Positions 47,651 to 58,707 are shown, counted from the stretch's first letter. The stretch: DNA of 64,000 nt from Vicia villosa (GCF_029867415.1 NW_026705306.1:186001-250000); one strand, 5' to 3'. Numbers and translations are program-made. The notes: generated from the letters alone by a model not told the origin.

Positions 47651-50489
47651 TATGAAATATAGTAACGGTATGATCTTCATCGATATTTATTAAGTATTTT
47701 AAAAGTTGAAAGGGAAAAGAATGAAAGGAGGGAACTATTCTAATTCTAGTCTAAATTGTCCATACATGTCTAATGTTAACAAAGTGACTAAATTCTAAAA
47801 GGAGCAATAAAATAGGCCAAAAATATGGCCAAAGTCAAGTAACAAAGTCACACAAAAATCATATAGAAATCAACATGTAAATGATACAAAAGCAATTCAA
47901 ACATTAGTGCCAAAATGGAACTAAAAAACTACTATTTTATGGGTTTTTATAAAAGAACTCAAATGTCAAAATTAACCTAAAGGATCTACTGTTTTTATGA
48001 GCTTTTTAATGAGAAAATTCTAAGACTGAAAATAAACCCAAAAGTGATCTAAACAATCTAACAAGGAAATTTTTATTGATTTTATTGTCTTTTAATATCT
48101 AAAAAAACTAGAAAGAAAATACTAAAAGGAAAATTAAATCTAATTACAAAACATGGAAACAGGGGGGTTTAAGTCTGAAAATGGTGGTGCATGAGTAATT
48201 GTTGGCGCTGGACCCAATCAATAGCCCAACAGGTTTTTTGTTTCAGATTCAGCAACCAAACACTGAGCGAATGGGCCTAAATGGAGTGAGGAACGGATTT
48301 CGGTCAAGGCCCCAAGACAAGATTATCCATGGACAATTATTTTCAGATTTTCTTCAATTTGAGAAAAATAAAATAAATTAAATTAAAACTAAAAAATGAA
48401 AATAAAATAAGAATGAAATAAGAAGAGGGATTAGGGTTTTTACTCGTTGTGGCCTTTGAGCTTCTGCGTCCTTCTTCTTCTCAAACACTAACGCTTCCGA
48501 CGGCGGTGTGGCCGAAGACGGAATTCTCCGATTCACTTCTCTCTTCTCCGCCGCGAACAATCGAACGAGCTACCGACTCCTCCCCTCACGTTACTCATCT
48601 CTCCGTCTACGTCTCCCTCAACTCGCTTTGCTCTCAGACTCCCTCCGTTTCTTCGTGTTTGTTTGTTGCGATGCGATGATGATTGAAGCAATGGTGGTGA
48701 AGATCGATGATGATAGATTGTTGAAGGTTAATTTGCGGTGAGGATTGCCGATGATTGATGACGAAGGCGTGATGTTATGCGTTCTTGATGCAGCTTCGGT
48801 AGAGGAACAAAGAATTCAGAGATTGCAATCTCAGAGAAGGTGAAGACGATGAATCGGTAACGACTTTCCTGTAACTTTTCCGTTAGACCTTCTCTTGCGA
48901 TGATCTTGTTCTTTACATTTAATCTGCAGAAATTTGAGAGCGATGCTGATTGGCGATGAAGATTGTAGAAGTGGTGAAGAAAGCTTTGAAGAGAGAGTTG
49001 AAGATTGAGAGAAGATGACTGGTGGAGTTTTGAAGATTGAAGAATTGGTTGGAGAAATGATGATTCTGTTAGAGGTTCAGAGAAAGCATTGAGGATGAAG
49101 GAAGGTTAAGAAGTGATGATCGATGAAGAAGAGGAAAAGATGGAGGAGATGAATGGAGAGAGCATTGAGAGAGTGAAGGTATGGAATTATGGTGGGTGAA
49201 CCCTTGAATCTGAGAAGTGAAGATGATTATATAGGGAGAGTTGATTGAAGCTGGCTGTTAGCATTGGATGAGTTCTGTTATATGAAGACTGAATGGGAAC
49301 TGAGAGAGACATCCGAAGTTTGTTACAATTCGGTTAGAGGTTAGTTTCATTCTGTTTCTTCCTCTTCTCATAATCCAATCCTTCTTCTCTTTCTGTTATG
49401 ATCTGTTGTTGAATGAATGGTAGTTAGTTAGGTTGTTGGTTAAAATGGTTAGAGGAAATAGGTAGTTAGGATTTGTGATTCTGTTATGGACTGTTATAAG
49501 GTGGTTAGAAAATTCAGTTAGGGGCTGTTAGGTTATGTAACTGAAATATGGAGTTGTTTGTGCATTGCGGAACTTTTGTTTATGTTTGAACTGCTGACAA
49601 TTTTCCTTCTACTTTTGCTGATAGCTTGCTGCAAATTGAATATGTGGGGCTTGCCTAGTAATTCTGTTATTCTGTTTGGGTTAGTTTTGGTAGTTATGTG
49701 AGGTTAAGTAAGTGTTAGTTGCTGACTGATAGTTTTGAAGGGCTGAATTGTGTATGGATGTATTGATTGAGCGGTTCGGGTCTGCAAGTTTGGAATGGGG
49801 ATGGAATTGTCCTGTCCTGAGTTTCTTGTGATAGACTGTAACTTAGGCATCCGGTTTGCACTGTTTGGATGTAGATTAGATACTTTTGAATTGTGTATGG
49901 TTTGCTCGGTTCAGTTCTGATTATCTATTCAATCTGCATCTGTTTTGATTCTCTGTACAGGTTTTCTTCACGTGTTGCTTGTGATTATCTGGTGAGCTGA
50001 ACCTGATTATTTTCTGAACCGAATGTGCCACCGTTAGATGATACGTTTCCGTTCTTTTCGGACCTGATGCTGGTTTCCTTGATCTGTATGCCGTTGGAGT
50101 TTATTTTCGTAGAGGAGTAAGTCGGCATAGCGTAATCTGAACTCTAACTTTGAACCGCGTATGCTGTACTGGATTCCTTTCCTGTTTGATGCATTGTGAC
50201 CTTTTTGGTAATTTTAACAGGGTGCATAAGTAGATAGCGGAGATGATGGCCTGAATACTTGTTGTCCATGGTGCAGGTTGAGCTTATGATGGATGTTTTG
50301 AATTGATAGCATGTGGACTGTTAATGAGGCTTTATGGTATGATGCTTGATTGTTTTGATTTTGAATGGTGCAGCACATGGTACATTTGGAGGCATACTTT
50401 GAACATAGTCATGGCATAAAGAATGGAGCATATGGGAGTAAAATCTTGAGTACTGAAGCTGACTTGGAACAAAGATAGGGCCAGAATAG

Positions 50490-50560
50490 GGTGTTGACTT
50501 CGGTCAACTGTTTGACCAAAAGTCAACAGTTGACTAAAAGTCAACCAGAAGTCAAAGATG
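50490..50560. promoter_or_regulatory. cluster of TTGAC (W-box core) elements
   Basis: Seven TTGAC/GTCAA cores in about 65 bp, partly arranged as two near-palindromes, GGTCAACTGTTTGACC (50502-50517) and AGTCAACAGTTGACT (50521-50535), about 18-19 bp centre to centre. TTGAC is the core of the WRKY-binding W-box. Two more cores lie near 50630. Confidence 0.7.
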
Positions 50561-52597
50561 TTCCTTTTTGTTGTTGTAAATTTCAAACATGACTTCTCTC
50601 TTGTAAATTGCTTCGCCCAAATGTATATTGACCTCTTTGACATAATGGACAATTGAAATTCAATCTTCCCTCCATTTGTATTATTTGAAATATTTGAATT
50701 TATGCTTGCAATCTTGAATAGAATTTTCCTACGAGTGAATTGTGAATGATACTCGAGCGGATATTGAATGACGACTTGAGTCTTGTATGAACACTCACCT
50801 TGAACTCATAATTACGCACCACTTTGCCATTAGTCTTCCAACATACTTGGACCATAAGTAACCCAACTGATTAAATGAAGTATTTTGAGTTGCCAAAGCC
50901 GTATCCTTAATACAACTCAAGAACGTATCGTGTCTTGATTGAAATGTCTCCTTTAACAAACGACTTTAATATGACACCTTGAGGATTCCTCCTCTGATGA
51001 AGATAAGAATTGAAGCACAGGAGAACATCTTAACACGAAATTCAATTGTCCTTTGCTGATGGACTTTAACAAACTCGAACACCGCGAATAAGAAAACCTA
51101 ACCCAACGATCCTCGGTCAAACTTATGATGGATGCATACCTTGTAACTTGGTGAAGAAGAAATCCCTGAGTCAACCCTAGTACGTCTTTCAACACATACA
51201 GGGAAACCAATTGAGATAAGCTTATCTGAAGTAGAAACCCAAAACTTTCAAACCTTGATCCCAAAGCCAAGTTATTGATCAATGAATGCAAAGTTTATGC
51301 AAATGACCTAATGGAGAGTATGTACATGAATGCAAAGCCTAAGCCAGTAGAAATAATGGGGTAGGACAAATTTGGGGTATGACAGGGGCGAACCTCAATT
51401 GTTTCCCCGCTTAGCGGCCTCACGTCCGCTTAGCGGGCTCGCGATTTCTATTTTTCTTCACAACAGCATCCTCCGCTCAGCGGGCAAACTGGGTCCGCTC
51501 TGCGGAACCACAAATTTCTGGAAAAATGCTCAGCATCCGCTTAGCGGCCTTAGCCCGCTTAGCGGACCATAGCAGACACAGAAAAATGCAGAACTCATCA
51601 GTTCTGTCCTGGGGTATTTTAACCCCGTGAATCCACCTGCATGCACGATTTAAAGATATATCCAGCCAACAAATAACAATTAACAACCAACAAATAGCAC
51701 AATTATCATGTTAGTGTCATGGATTTATAATTATTTCTCACAATCCCTAAACCCCAAACATGCAATTCCCATGATTTTCCCCAAAGTCTCTAACTAAGGA
51801 CTCACCATGGATTTAATGGAGGTTATGAGAATACTCTTGCTGCCATTGGACTCTCTCTTTGACCAACACTTCACCTCTAATATGATCAAACCCGTAATCA
51901 CTCTTGTACTCACTTTCAGCATCAATCATCAATCTTCAAATGCGTTTATCTCCACCAATAACCAAGCTATGAACGCGAACCATAGGTGCAAATCGAAGAG
52001 AAATTCGTTAGCTTTCCAATGGGACCAGAATCGTTACGATCGGAGTTACGAGTTGGGAGATATACCTGATTTAGTGGAGCTGTATCAATAGTTGCGAAAA
52101 TGGAGCTTGCCTCATGAGTTCTTCTTTCTTTCCATGTTCCTATGCTCTCTCTTCTTCAAAAATTCTGACTTGGAAGGAATATAGTCTTTACTACCACTTT
52201 ATGACCATGCAATTGAAGAATAATACCCAATTTACCTTCCAACTAGGCCATATCTACAACAATGCCATTTTGTTCATATCCAACCAAATCCCTTTAATTC
52301 TAACTAGTCCACTTGTTCTCATAATAATTCTAAATAATTAACATAAGCCAATATCAATATGCCTTCTAATCATCACTTAACCAATTAAATCATAATTAAC
52401 TTATGTCGGAGGATCGGGGTATTACATCTTGGATGTATGGATTGGATGAATTTTATTCTTTAATGGATGAATTGAATTGGATTTTTATTAAGAGAGTTTA
52501 GTGGATTGATAATGGATTAGTGGATTGGTTTGGTCCATCCATTAACCATCCAATCTGTATCCATCCAATCCATCCATTTGCCACCCCTAATTTTAGG

Positions 52598-53145
52598 GTC
52601 AGTAATCACTTTACAAACTCACAGTATAGTTTTGGATATGATTCCTTCATTTCTGATTACATATTGATTGTGATTTTTTATAATCCAACTAATACAAATT
52701 AAATTCATTCGGAACTATTTTCTTTCAGAGAAAAATGCTTGGTCTGATTTGAATTTGAATTTCAATATGCCTGAGCCAAATGTTGTTTTATGTTCAAATG
52801 ACGATTTTCTTTTTGAAGAGACTATAAATTGCTTATGCTTTCGTGTATATGAAACCCTAATTTGTATGATAGCTTTTGATATTCAAAGCCAACCGTTTTC
52901 ACGTATAACAATCCCACCTCGTTTTAATTATAGCACGGAACACTGGGGGTTTGGGATATCCCAAAATATCTAAGTCTATATGGAATGCAGCATCAATTGG
53001 GCATTGATATTTTTTTCAAGATAGATTTGGTGTGGATTCATACAACAACTTTCCCTCTTGAGGCCTTTGGGTACTTCTCGCTATCATAGAGATGGCGATA
53101 TTATTGGAACAACATTTATGAATACTGCCATGCTTGGACTTTGGA
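52598..53145 (+). pseudogene. F-box gene copy B, 3' part
   Basis: Continues the associated domain: QYSFGYDSFISDYILIV, then a segment with LFSFREKC missing from copy A, then PNVVLCSNDDFLFEETIN and ICMIAFDIQSQPFSRI, and after a frame change VWIHTTTFPLEAFGYF. It preserves the ancestral text deleted in copy A but has its own stop after NPTNTN and the shared stop after GISQNI. Confidence 0.88.
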
Positions 53146-53248
53146 TCAATAGTAAATTTCTGTATATAAAAATATTTAGATCAATAATAGATTTTTTCAC
53201 GTATACCATTTTTGAATAAAATTTTTTTGGATCATAAATTCCATTTTT

Positions 53249-55304
53249 TGTAACACCCCAAATCTACCCCTCGAATAATAAGAAAAATCAGAGTATAAAA
53301 ACATCGAAACAAGCAACAATTTGAGGCATCACATATTCGACTAACAAAACTACAATTCATGCTCAAAGTACATGGATACATAACACTTATATCAGAGGAA
53401 ACTCATAATTCATCGAACATATAAATCCAAACAACTTCATCATATTGCAGCGGAATCCAAATAACAACATAATATCTAGATCAACATATGTCTTTGCCAA
53501 CATGGCACAATGTGTCCAAAACGTCTCCACAAGACACGACATCAAAGTTCAAGAAAAGATAAACAACATAAAACAAGACACAAGCAAGTATCGCAAATAT
53601 TCCCCCCGAGTGCTACGTATCAGAGCATTGACACACCGACTCGAGCTATAAGGTACACGGCTACTCCACGTCGTTACCTGCACGTTACCAACGGAGGGTA
53701 ACATTCAAACATAAGGGGTGAGATATCATTCATTATAAAGAAACGTATGATAATATTCTAAGCAAGAGAAAAGATCATACATTGGTCACCACTTCTCATC
53801 CCCATACTCAATACAATGATTTCACAACACATAATCAACTTAAGGAACGATAACAAGGCCATCAATTCAACTATGACAACATATACAATTCGCAAGTAAA
53901 ATTCCACACAATCGCAACAAACATCTCATCATCAAGTCACCACATCATAATCAAGTAAGACTCGAATGCAATTCACATGTGACTCGACTTATGCAAATGC
54001 ATGTGGTACTATTTGGAGTAAAACTCCCACGCCTCAAGATTTGCCATTGGGCACACCGTCGCTAATTGCCATTAAGGCCACCGTCACTTTTTACCATTAA
54101 GGCCACCGTCTCTTTATGCAATGGATGTGACTCACTAAATGCAACATCCATACAAACACGACATTCACAAATACGGACTAAACATCATTACTTTTATAGT
54201 AATTCACCTCTTCCCAATCACGTCGCTACGTTGTATCATCATACAACAACACACCACTTCACCACACAAATCATAACATTAAACAAATACATTTAAAGAA
54301 GGACTAAAAAAGTTTTATAAGCATTCCTAAATCATATTCATTAGAAAGGTCTCAATTATAGCTTCGCATAGGTTCAAACGGCACTTAAAAAGGAGTTACG
54401 GTTCAAAAGTTACATCATTTCATAGTTTAGGAAAAATTCTGCAAAACAGAGTTCGCGGCGCCAACGGGGTTCGCGGCGCGAACTGAGCGAATCTAAAAAT
54501 CCCCAACTTTCTGCCAAGCAGTTCGCAGCGCCAACAAGGGGTCGCGGCGCGAACTGAGCAGATCCAGTTTTCCCCAAGTTTCTGTCAAGAGGTTCGCGGC
54601 GCGCACAAGGGTTCGCGGCGCGAACTGGCGATTTCAGAAACCCCCAAAACACAGAAAACAGCATACGAAACCCATCCCAAAACCCCTAAACTCAACCCAA
54701 TCAAGTTGGAAAACACCAAGCATCACGAATATCAGTAGAATACATGTTATAGTCACAATTATAACACCTATTATGGGTCTTCTAACATCATAACATCTTC
54801 AATCATGCTTAGATTCACAATTTCATAGAAGTCAATTATAATCTCTAACAATCTCCATTCAATTTCTACACAATCATGGATAACAACATATAATCAAAAC
54901 CCCACCCAAAACATCATCATACATCCCTTTAGCATGAAAGAATCCCACCCTTACCTTAGGTTTTGGATTGAAGCCAACTCTATCTTCAACCTTGAGATTC
55001 TCCTCTTTCTCTTCACTCTACTCTTCTTTCACCAAAAACCCCAAAATGAACTTCTAATTTCTATTTCCTCTAAGACCATAGTTTTAGTTAAACCCTTACT
55101 ATCTTAAATTACTAATGGGCTCTAACTAACACCCCTCACTTACTAATACCAACTTAGGCCCAATTATCAATCACACTTACTATCTTATATTATAAACTAA
55201 TAATTCCCAAATAAAACAACATAAAATCAATCAAGCATATAATTAACACATAGTTCACAATTAATTCACATAAAATAAGGAATTAAAGAAAAACGGTCGT
55301 TACA
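53249..55304 (-). mobile_element. Ty3/gypsy 3' LTR (2056 bp)
   Basis: Begins TGTAACACCCC and ends GGTCGTTACA; TGTAAC/GTTACA are the inverted ends. The complement of a polypurine tract, ACTCTCCCCCACTTAG, follows at 55305-55320, so the element reads on the minus strand. It was inserted in the 190-bp repeat of duplication unit 2. It contains palindrome array C. Confidence 0.88.
54451..54625. repeat. paired-palindrome array C (GTTCGCGGCGCGAAC)
   Basis: Six 15-bp palindrome-like words start at 54451, 54469, 54521, 54540, 54592 and 54611: partners 18-19 bp apart, pairs every 70-71 bp. Three carry GCGCCAAC or GCGCGCAC variants on one side or a substitution near the centre. Confidence 0.92.
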
Positions 55305-55345
55305 ACTCTCCCCCACTTAGAATATTTTCGTCCTCGAAAATTACC

Positions 55346-55642
55346 TCACTCGAATAACTCAGGATACGACTCGCGCATCTTGCTCTCCAATTCCCACGTC
55401 ATACTTTCACCGGTAGCACCCGACCAAACGACTTTCACCAAAGCAATCTCTTTTCCTCTAAGCGCCTTCGTTTCTCGATCCTCAATTCTTATCGGCATAG
55501 TCTCCACCGTGAGATTATCCCGCACTTGTACATCATCCATATGGATTACATGCGAAGGATCAGGAATATACTTCCGAAGTTGCGACACGTGAAACACATC
55601 ATGCAAATTCGAAGGCGAGATTGGCGCCAGCCTATCGAACAT
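55346..55642 (-). pseudogene. gypsy polyprotein C-terminus (integrase tail/chromodomain)
   Basis: An open frame of 98 residues ends the pol polyprotein: NLHDVFHVSQLRKYIPDPSH (the conserved post-integrase block), then ALVKVVWSGATGESMTWELE and the terminal SYPELFE. The stop lies 26 bp from the polypurine tract, as in complete chromovirus elements. The frame is cut at 55642 by unrelated DNA, so the upstream protease, reverse transcriptase and integrase core are missing. Confidence 0.9.
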
Positions 55643-56614
55643 TCGAAGTAGAAGGAGATTAAATATCGGAGACCCGAAATTTGTCCTGAGGAGATGGAGT
55701 GGCTGTTATCCTTATTTTTGTTTGGTATCTGCTGGGGAAAGAGAATTTTGTTTTTCTGGTGGATATATTTATGGTATGTAATTGGAAGAAGGGTGATAGC
55801 TTGTAACGTAGCCCAAGGTGCCAATACAAGGTTTTCAAAGAGAATGGTTGTATGAAACAATGACCGAAAGGAAAGAAGATCTCGTACGATCTATGACTCA
55901 ACACCGGGAGAGGACCTAAGCATGATCTTCAGGACTGAAAGAATAAGATCTCTTACGATCTATGACTCAACACCGACTCGACACCAGGAGAAGACCTAAG
56001 CATGATCTTCAGGACTGAAAGAATAAGATCTCTTACGATCTATGACTCAACACCGACTCGACACCAGGAGAAGACCTAAGCATGATCTTCAGGACTGGAA
56101 GAATAAGATCTATTACGATCTATGACTCAACACCGACTCGACACCAGGAGAAGACCTAAGCATGATCTTCAGGACTGAAAGAATAAGATCTCTTACGATC
56201 TGTGACTCAACATCGACTCGACACCAGGAGAAGACCTAAGCATGATCTTCAGGACTGAAAGAATAAGATCTCTTACGATCTGTGACTCAACATCGACTCG
56301 ACACCAGGGACAAAAGAAGACATTGTGTCAGACACTCATCAGAGATTGAAGATACCTCGCCTCGGCACCGTGGTTGGAAGAGATTTGAAATGTAGTAGCA
56401 GATATCAATCAGAATTTGTAAGGACAATTTTTTTGTGTGGGGATGTATTATTGTCTTGACTGGGTGCGGATTTGTATTATCTGGCTTATGCTTTGTGTGC
56501 ATGTTTGAATTTTTCCGTGGCGTAATGCTCCCTTTTGATGGATATGCTACGCTTTTGAGGATGCAATGTTATATGCAGTTGTAACACGGTGAACTGACTT
56601 TTTAATAATCGGAA
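55643..56614. mobile_element. Ogre-like 3' untranslated fragment with tandem repeats
   Basis: DNA of the same style as 60405-63439 (non-coding, with GAGGATGCAATGTTATATGC text near 56560), containing an 80-bp tandem array. It abuts the truncated gypsy frame on the left and the Ogre-type LTR on the right. Probably a piece of a separate Tat-lineage element. Confidence 0.4.
55862..56310. repeat. 80-bp tandem repeat array
   Basis: The word GACTCAACA recurs at 55895, 55964, 56044, 56124, 56204 and 56284. The last five are exactly 80 bp apart and the first unit is 11 bp shorter. Copies differ by only one or a few bases, so expansion is recent. Confidence 0.95.
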
Positions 56615-56729
56615 TGTCGCGGTTAAGCATGAGTCGCCACCGACTTTTATTTTATCCAAACAAATTCAGAAAGGCAAAAAGAAACAGAAAAAAACCTTTT
56701 TAAAGAAATCTAAGTTCGGGGGGTAATTT

Positions 56730-56762
56730 ATGCAAAGGGAAGGTGTAAGGCACCCTTTGCAT
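56730..56762 (-). promoter_or_regulatory. LTR 3'-end stem-loop, copy 2
   Basis: A perfect 10-bp stem, ATGCAAAGGG with CCCTTTGCAT, closes a 13-nt loop (sense TGCCTTACACCTT), 115 nt from the LTR end. The outer stem differs from copy 1 on both sides, so pairing is kept. Confidence 0.8.
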
Positions 56763-58707
56763 CCATGGTTTCCCATGGGCTCTTAATTGCTTTGCTTGCT
56801 CGTTTGTTTAGAAAAAGTAGATGAAAAAGATAGGGACTTTAGCTTGTGAATAAGCGTTGCTCTTTTGAAAAATTATGAGAAAGAATATAATAAAAAGGTT
56901 TGAGCATTGCAAGGCAATTAGGGGCAATTACCTTAAACTCAGATGATAGGTCTCTTTTTGCCTTTCAGAATGAAAGGGTCTATCCTTGTCATAAGAGGGC
57001 AGGAAGCCTTTCGTTTGGAGATTGAAGGGTCATCGAAGCATCCTTTGCCATAAGACTGTCCCATGCCATAAAGGGGCAGGTAGTCTAAGGCAAGGATCAG
57101 AATAAGCCATTTTTCGTAGGCAGCCAGAAGATACCTCAGCCTTTTTCGTAGGCAACATCCGAGGGTCGAGGTCATGTTAGTGTATCGAAGGCAGCATCAT
57201 TTTAGGGTCTCATGACCTTTTATCGAGGCAACATGGCTGAGGTATCCTCGTATTCGAGGGACGTGGCTTATTCTGCAAAAACACAAAGGCAACAGGCAAC
57301 AAGGCAACAGGCAACAGAGAGGGTTACCCAAAAAGCGTGCGTGTGTGCATCAATCACGTGATTATGTTCAGTTATATTATCTTGTAATTAGTGATGCTAG
57401 ATTCAATTCAAAGTTGTCACTCCCTAGAATTACTAACCACAGCAATATAAACAAATAATTAAAACAATACGGGGAAGGGAAATTGCAACCAGCGGAGGAA
57501 GGGGGAATTGAAACCAGCGGGATATAATTAAAAAATAAAACAGAAAATATTAAAGTTAGGGTTTAGGGTTACCAATACTGTAGCTTCGACAATTGACAAA
57601 CCCTGAAGATTTGGAAAAGAAAGAATAAACAAAGAAGGGTGAGTGCATTATCGGTTCGAAGGCAAATGAAATTAACCCTAAAAGTAAAAGAATAAAAAAT
57701 TTAAGAATGCGTAAATAAATGAAAAATACTTAGCTTTGCGTTTGATTTGATATGGTTGGCGGTCGGAGGAAGCCTCGGAGGTAACCCTAAAAAAGGAAGG
57801 TAAAGGCAGAAAAGAAGAGGGTGAATGTATGTACAGTTCAAGAAAGGTTAAGGGCAAACCTAAAAAAAGGGAAACAAAATAGACTTTTAATTAAAAAGAA
57901 TACTTAGCTTCGATTGACACAGGTTGATAGTCAGGAGTTGCCTGAAGCATTGACTCTGAACACCTGGGAATTAGCAGGAAGATAATAGGGAGTAGTGAGT
58001 GTACGGCTAATTCAATGGCAAGTAAAGTTAACAACAAAAAAACAAAATAATAGAATGATTGTTTAAAATAAATATGAAATAGGACTTAGCTTATGGCTGG
58101 CATGGCGCGTAATCGGAAGGATCTTTGATTAACCCTTAAGAAGAAGAAAAATTAAAATTAGTGCATTTACAGATTCATGACTATTAATACAAACCCTATT
58201 TCAGCTCACACGGCAAACAAAATAGAAAATGATATTAAACAAATCCTAAAAGGTTAATGGAATCGAGGGTTCGATTAAAAGAATAACCAACACCAAGTCT
58301 AATAGTTATAGGGTTAAACCTAATATTTTATTTAATTAAATGTATAAACATATAAAACAAAATTAAAAGATTATATAAAAAAAATCGAATTTTCGATTAA
58401 ATAATGGAATTATAATGATAAAGAAAAAAAATGTTTTAATGAAATAAATTAAAAAAACAACTATTAAAGTGTATACAAATGAAAATAAAATAATATATAA
58501 AAAAAAATAAAGAAAATAGGAGACTTAGCGTTTTTGATTCCCTGCTGTTGGCCTTTGAGTATCCTTGGTGGTCCTTCAGCGTTGATGCGTTGGATCTTTG
58601 CTTGATACGTATCTGAGGGTGGTGCGCTGAGGCTACATGATAGTCACGCATGGAGCTGCAACATGGGATCTGGAAACAAGAAAAACCAAGAAAATAAGCA
58701 GAACAAA

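Larger units (their letters stand above)
46713..51384 (-). mobile_element. Tat/Ogre-type solo LTR, 4672 bp, nested in LARD right LTR
   Basis: Begins TGTCGCACGCTCGCG and ends GGGGTATGACA with an exact 5-bp duplication GGGGC (46708-46712 and 51385-51389), so it is one LTR left by recombination between two. By comparison with 60391 the sense strand is minus (start TGTCATACCCC). CTATATAA on the minus strand at 49234-49227 may be its promoter. It contains the U5 hairpin (46847-46876), a five-hairpin train (47365-47650) and a WRKY-type TTGAC cluster (50490-50560). No gene is carried. Confidence 0.92.
39325..52426 (-). mobile_element. LARD-type non-autonomous LTR retrotransposon, carrying a nested solo LTR
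   Basis: Left LTR 39325-41752 (2428 bp); right LTR 45322-46712 plus 51390-52426 (1391 + 1037 = 2428 bp). Both begin TGTAACACCCC and end GTATTACA. Host duplication TCTTG at 39320-39324 and 52427-52431. A primer-binding site (complement of TGGTATCAGAGC) lies at 45308-45319 beside the right LTR, and a polypurine-tract complement (TTCTCCCCCCCTTAAA) follows the left LTR, so it reads on the minus strand. The 3.57 kb interior (41753-45321) has no recognisable gag or pol. About ten LTR differences in 2428 bp point to a recent insertion. Confidence 0.95.
38672..52589. mobile_element. hAT-type element in F-box copy B, interrupted
   Basis: Left part 38672-39324 and right part 52432-52589 join into one element with perfect termini TAGGGGTGGCAA/TTGCCACCCCTA and duplications ATTTTAGG at 38664-38671 and 52590-52597. 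It keeps about 96 bp near 38815 that copy A has lost. The intervening 13.1 kb is the LARD element. Confidence 0.9.

Noticed and set aside
48378..48741. Overlapping frames in the solo LTR
   Set aside because: Pyrimidine-rich stretch without domain similarity. Conservation in other LTR copies would be needed to support coding.
54410..54664. 84-codon minus-strand frame
   Set aside because: It is the translation of palindrome array C; the repeated peptide follows from the 70-bp DNA period.
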